From the NCBI GenBank assembly GCA_965363725.1, contig CBDTUS010000152.1, forward strand, positions 1 to 8,741: DNA of 8,741 bases, read 5' to 3'. The notes beneath the pieces were generated by a model. It was given only the letters and a program-made list of their open reading frames with translations. It was not told where the DNA came from and did no database searches. Below are positions 8,312 to 8,741 of the stretch, one piece after another (the stretch's first letter is position 1; the number at the start of each line of letters is the position of its first letter). The DNA is from JAGLCY01 sp965363725 (GTDB lineage Bacteria > Krumholzibacteriota > Krumholzibacteriia > LZORAL124-64-63). Made by a program: the position numbers and the translations under genes.

Positions 8312-8315
8312 CTCC
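8312..8315 (-). promoter_or_regulatory. Ribosome binding site of the phosphorylase gene
   Basis: On the minus strand GGAG stands seven bases before the GTG at 8304-8302. An in-frame TGA at 8328-8326 leaves no upstream alternative start with comparable spacing, so this site decides the start. Confidence 0.7.
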
Positions 8316-8394
8316 GGGTAAAAGGTCATTTCAGGCGGAATGGAGCCGATTTCAACCCCGCTTCCAGACCTGACACTTAGGCTATTTTTGTAAC

Positions 8395-8418
8395 TTTGTC
8401 AAAGTCGAGGTTGACAAA
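8395..8418. repeat. Spaced inverted repeat TTTGTCAA-N8-TTGACAAA with nested palindrome
   Basis: Two perfect 8-base arms (8395-8402 and 8411-8418) are separated by 8 bases. The left arm is itself part of a perfect odd-centred palindrome ACTTTG-T-CAAAGT (8393-8405). Each arm contains a TTGACA-type -35 word on the outward-reading strand. This could be a second operator or simply back-to-back promoter elements. Confidence 0.6.
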
Positions 8419-8430
8419 AAATGAGATTTA

Positions 8431-8444
8431 TGAAACCGTTTACA
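8431..8444. promoter_or_regulatory. LacI/CRE-type operator
   Basis: TGAAACCGTTTACA fits the LacI-family/catabolite-responsive consensus TGWNANCGNTNWCA at every fixed position and has the central CpG into which the hinge-helix leucine of these repressors inserts. The bases either side (A8430, T8445) extend the dyad by one pair. It lies between the phosphorylase start and the lacI-type gene and 15 bases after a TTGACA on the plus strand. A repressor bound here could control both directions. The likely ligand is the neighbouring LacI-family protein; a global CcpA-like regulator is the alternative. Confidence 0.72.
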
Positions 8445-8524
8445 TTGCCGGCGGACAAGGATTGTCTGCGACATTGTTCGCGGATCGACCCGGAGCAGGG
8501 AAGGCAGGGTGATCCCATCTTGAT

Positions 8525-8540
8525 TCAGAATATGTTCTGA
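8525..8540. repeat. Short palindrome just before the repressor ribosome binding site
   Basis: TCAGAA-TATG-TTCTGA is a perfect 6-base inverted repeat with a 4-base centre, ending three bases before the GGAG of the LacI-family gene. It could be an autoregulatory operator or a small leader hairpin. It lacks the CpG core of the operator at 8431. Confidence 0.4.
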
Positions 8541-8543
8541 GTT

Positions 8544-8547
8544 GGAG
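8544..8547 (+). promoter_or_regulatory. Ribosome binding site that fixes the TTG start of the repressor
   Basis: GGAG with seven bases to the TTG at 8555. No ATG or GTG in this frame lies upstream near a Shine-Dalgarno, and the encoded protein begins with the family's standard ATIRDVA sequence, so the TTG is the start. Confidence 0.75.
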
Positions 8548-8554
8548 AATCCTT

Positions 8555-8741
8555 TTGGCTACCATTCGTGACGTGGCCCGGGAATCGGGAGTTTCGATCG
8601 CCACGGTTTCCCGGGTGTTCAACAACAGCTCTTTAGTCAGTGAAAATACCGCCAAGCGGGTGATGGAGGTGGCCGCCCGGTTCGACTACTGGCCCAACAG
8701 CGCCGCCCAGAGCCTCTCCACCAACCGCACCAACACCATCG
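8555..8741 (+). CDS. LacI-family transcriptional regulator (3'-truncated)
   Basis: The first 62 residues of a LacI/GalR-type DNA-binding repressor, running off the window end. Translated from the TTG, it starts MATIRDVARESGVSIATVSR, the textbook helix-turn-helix of the family (residues ~3-24). It continues with the third helix (SENTAKRVMEVAARF, 29-43) and the hinge helix PNSAAQSLSTNRTNTI (47-62). Leu54 is at the position that in relatives inserts into the central CpG of the operator, matching the CpG-centred site at 8431-8444. The ligand-binding domain is outside the window, so the inducer is unknown. Position beside a phosphorylase and sugar importer suggests a local sugar-responsive repressor, probably of the phosphorylase and perhaps of its own gene. 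Family assignment is near certain; target genes are inferred. Confidence 0.95.
   Translation, partial: MATIRDVARESGVSIATVSRVFNNSSLVSENTAKRVMEVAARFDYWPNSAAQSLSTNRTNTI

Larger units (their letters stand above)
8305..8554. promoter_or_regulatory. Divergent intergenic control region between phosphorylase and repressor
   Basis: These 250 bases separate two divergently transcribed genes and contain no convincing ORF. The middle part (about 8380-8445) is clearly more AT-rich than the surrounding coding DNA and holds a LacI-type operator, a spaced inverted repeat built on TTTGTCAA/TTGACAAA, and further small dyads towards the repressor. Both strands contain a perfect TTGACA that could act as a -35 box (plus 8411-8416; minus 8402-8397), each inside an arm of the inverted repeat. 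Downstream -10 boxes at 16-18 bases are poor on both strands (minus TAAGTG at 8379-8374 is the best). Promoters surely lie here, but exact elements are not resolved. Confidence 0.7.

Noticed and set aside
8374..8402. Minus-strand sigma-70 promoter TTGACA-17-TAAGTG for the phosphorylase
   Set aside because: The -35 word and 17-base spacing are right, but TAAGTG matches the -10 consensus at only two positions, so I did not call it as a feature.
8440..8655. Minus-strand 71-codon frame over the repressor start
   Set aside because: Overlaps the clear LacI helix-turn-helix coding sequence and the operator region, with no sensible ribosome site or motif.
1..8741. CRISPR arrays, tRNA/rRNA genes, insertion sequences or attachment sites
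   Set aside because: No regularly spaced repeats, no transposase or integrase motif, and no tRNA-like cloverleaf were seen; nearly all the window is occupied by five protein genes.

Overview
This GC-rich window reads as a carbohydrate-uptake and oligosaccharide-breakdown locus from a bacterium. The Sec signal peptide on a large exported glycosidase and the domain types suggest a Gram-negative environmental lineage, but no marker gene fixes the taxon and I do not assign one. Coding density is very high. Three of the four visible starts use GTG or TTG where the Shine-Dalgarno spacing or family N-terminus supports them.

Layout. Plus strand, 3-4388: an operon that enters from the left. It holds the C-terminal part of a MalF/UgpA-type sugar ABC permease, a complete MalG/UgpE-type permease (406-1230), and, overlapping it by ATGA, a 1053-residue exported multidomain glycosidase-like protein (1227-4388). 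The substrate-binding protein is probably upstream of the window, and no ATPase is visible. After a 31-base gap the convergent minus-strand gene (8304-4420) encodes a 1294-residue stand-alone GH94-type phosphorylase. It corresponds to the C-terminal half of cyclic beta-1,2-glucan synthase, without the membrane glycosyltransferase. At the right edge, divergent from the phosphorylase, starts a LacI-family repressor (8555 onward, cut by the window end). The 250-base divergent intergenic region contains a CpG-centred LacI/CRE-type operator and several other dyads.

Working model (inference). The exported enzyme trims an extracellular glycan or oligosaccharide, the ABC system imports the products, and the cytoplasmic phosphorylase cleaves them with phosphate to sugar-1-phosphate, saving ATP. 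The LacI repressor would respond to the sugar. The resemblance of the phosphorylase to the cyclic-glucan-synthase/1,2-beta-oligoglucan phosphorylase group makes beta-1,2-glucan the leading substrate guess, but the sequence alone does not prove the linkage. The exported enzyme is the part I could not place in a named glycoside hydrolase family, and it is the most likely source of something new here.
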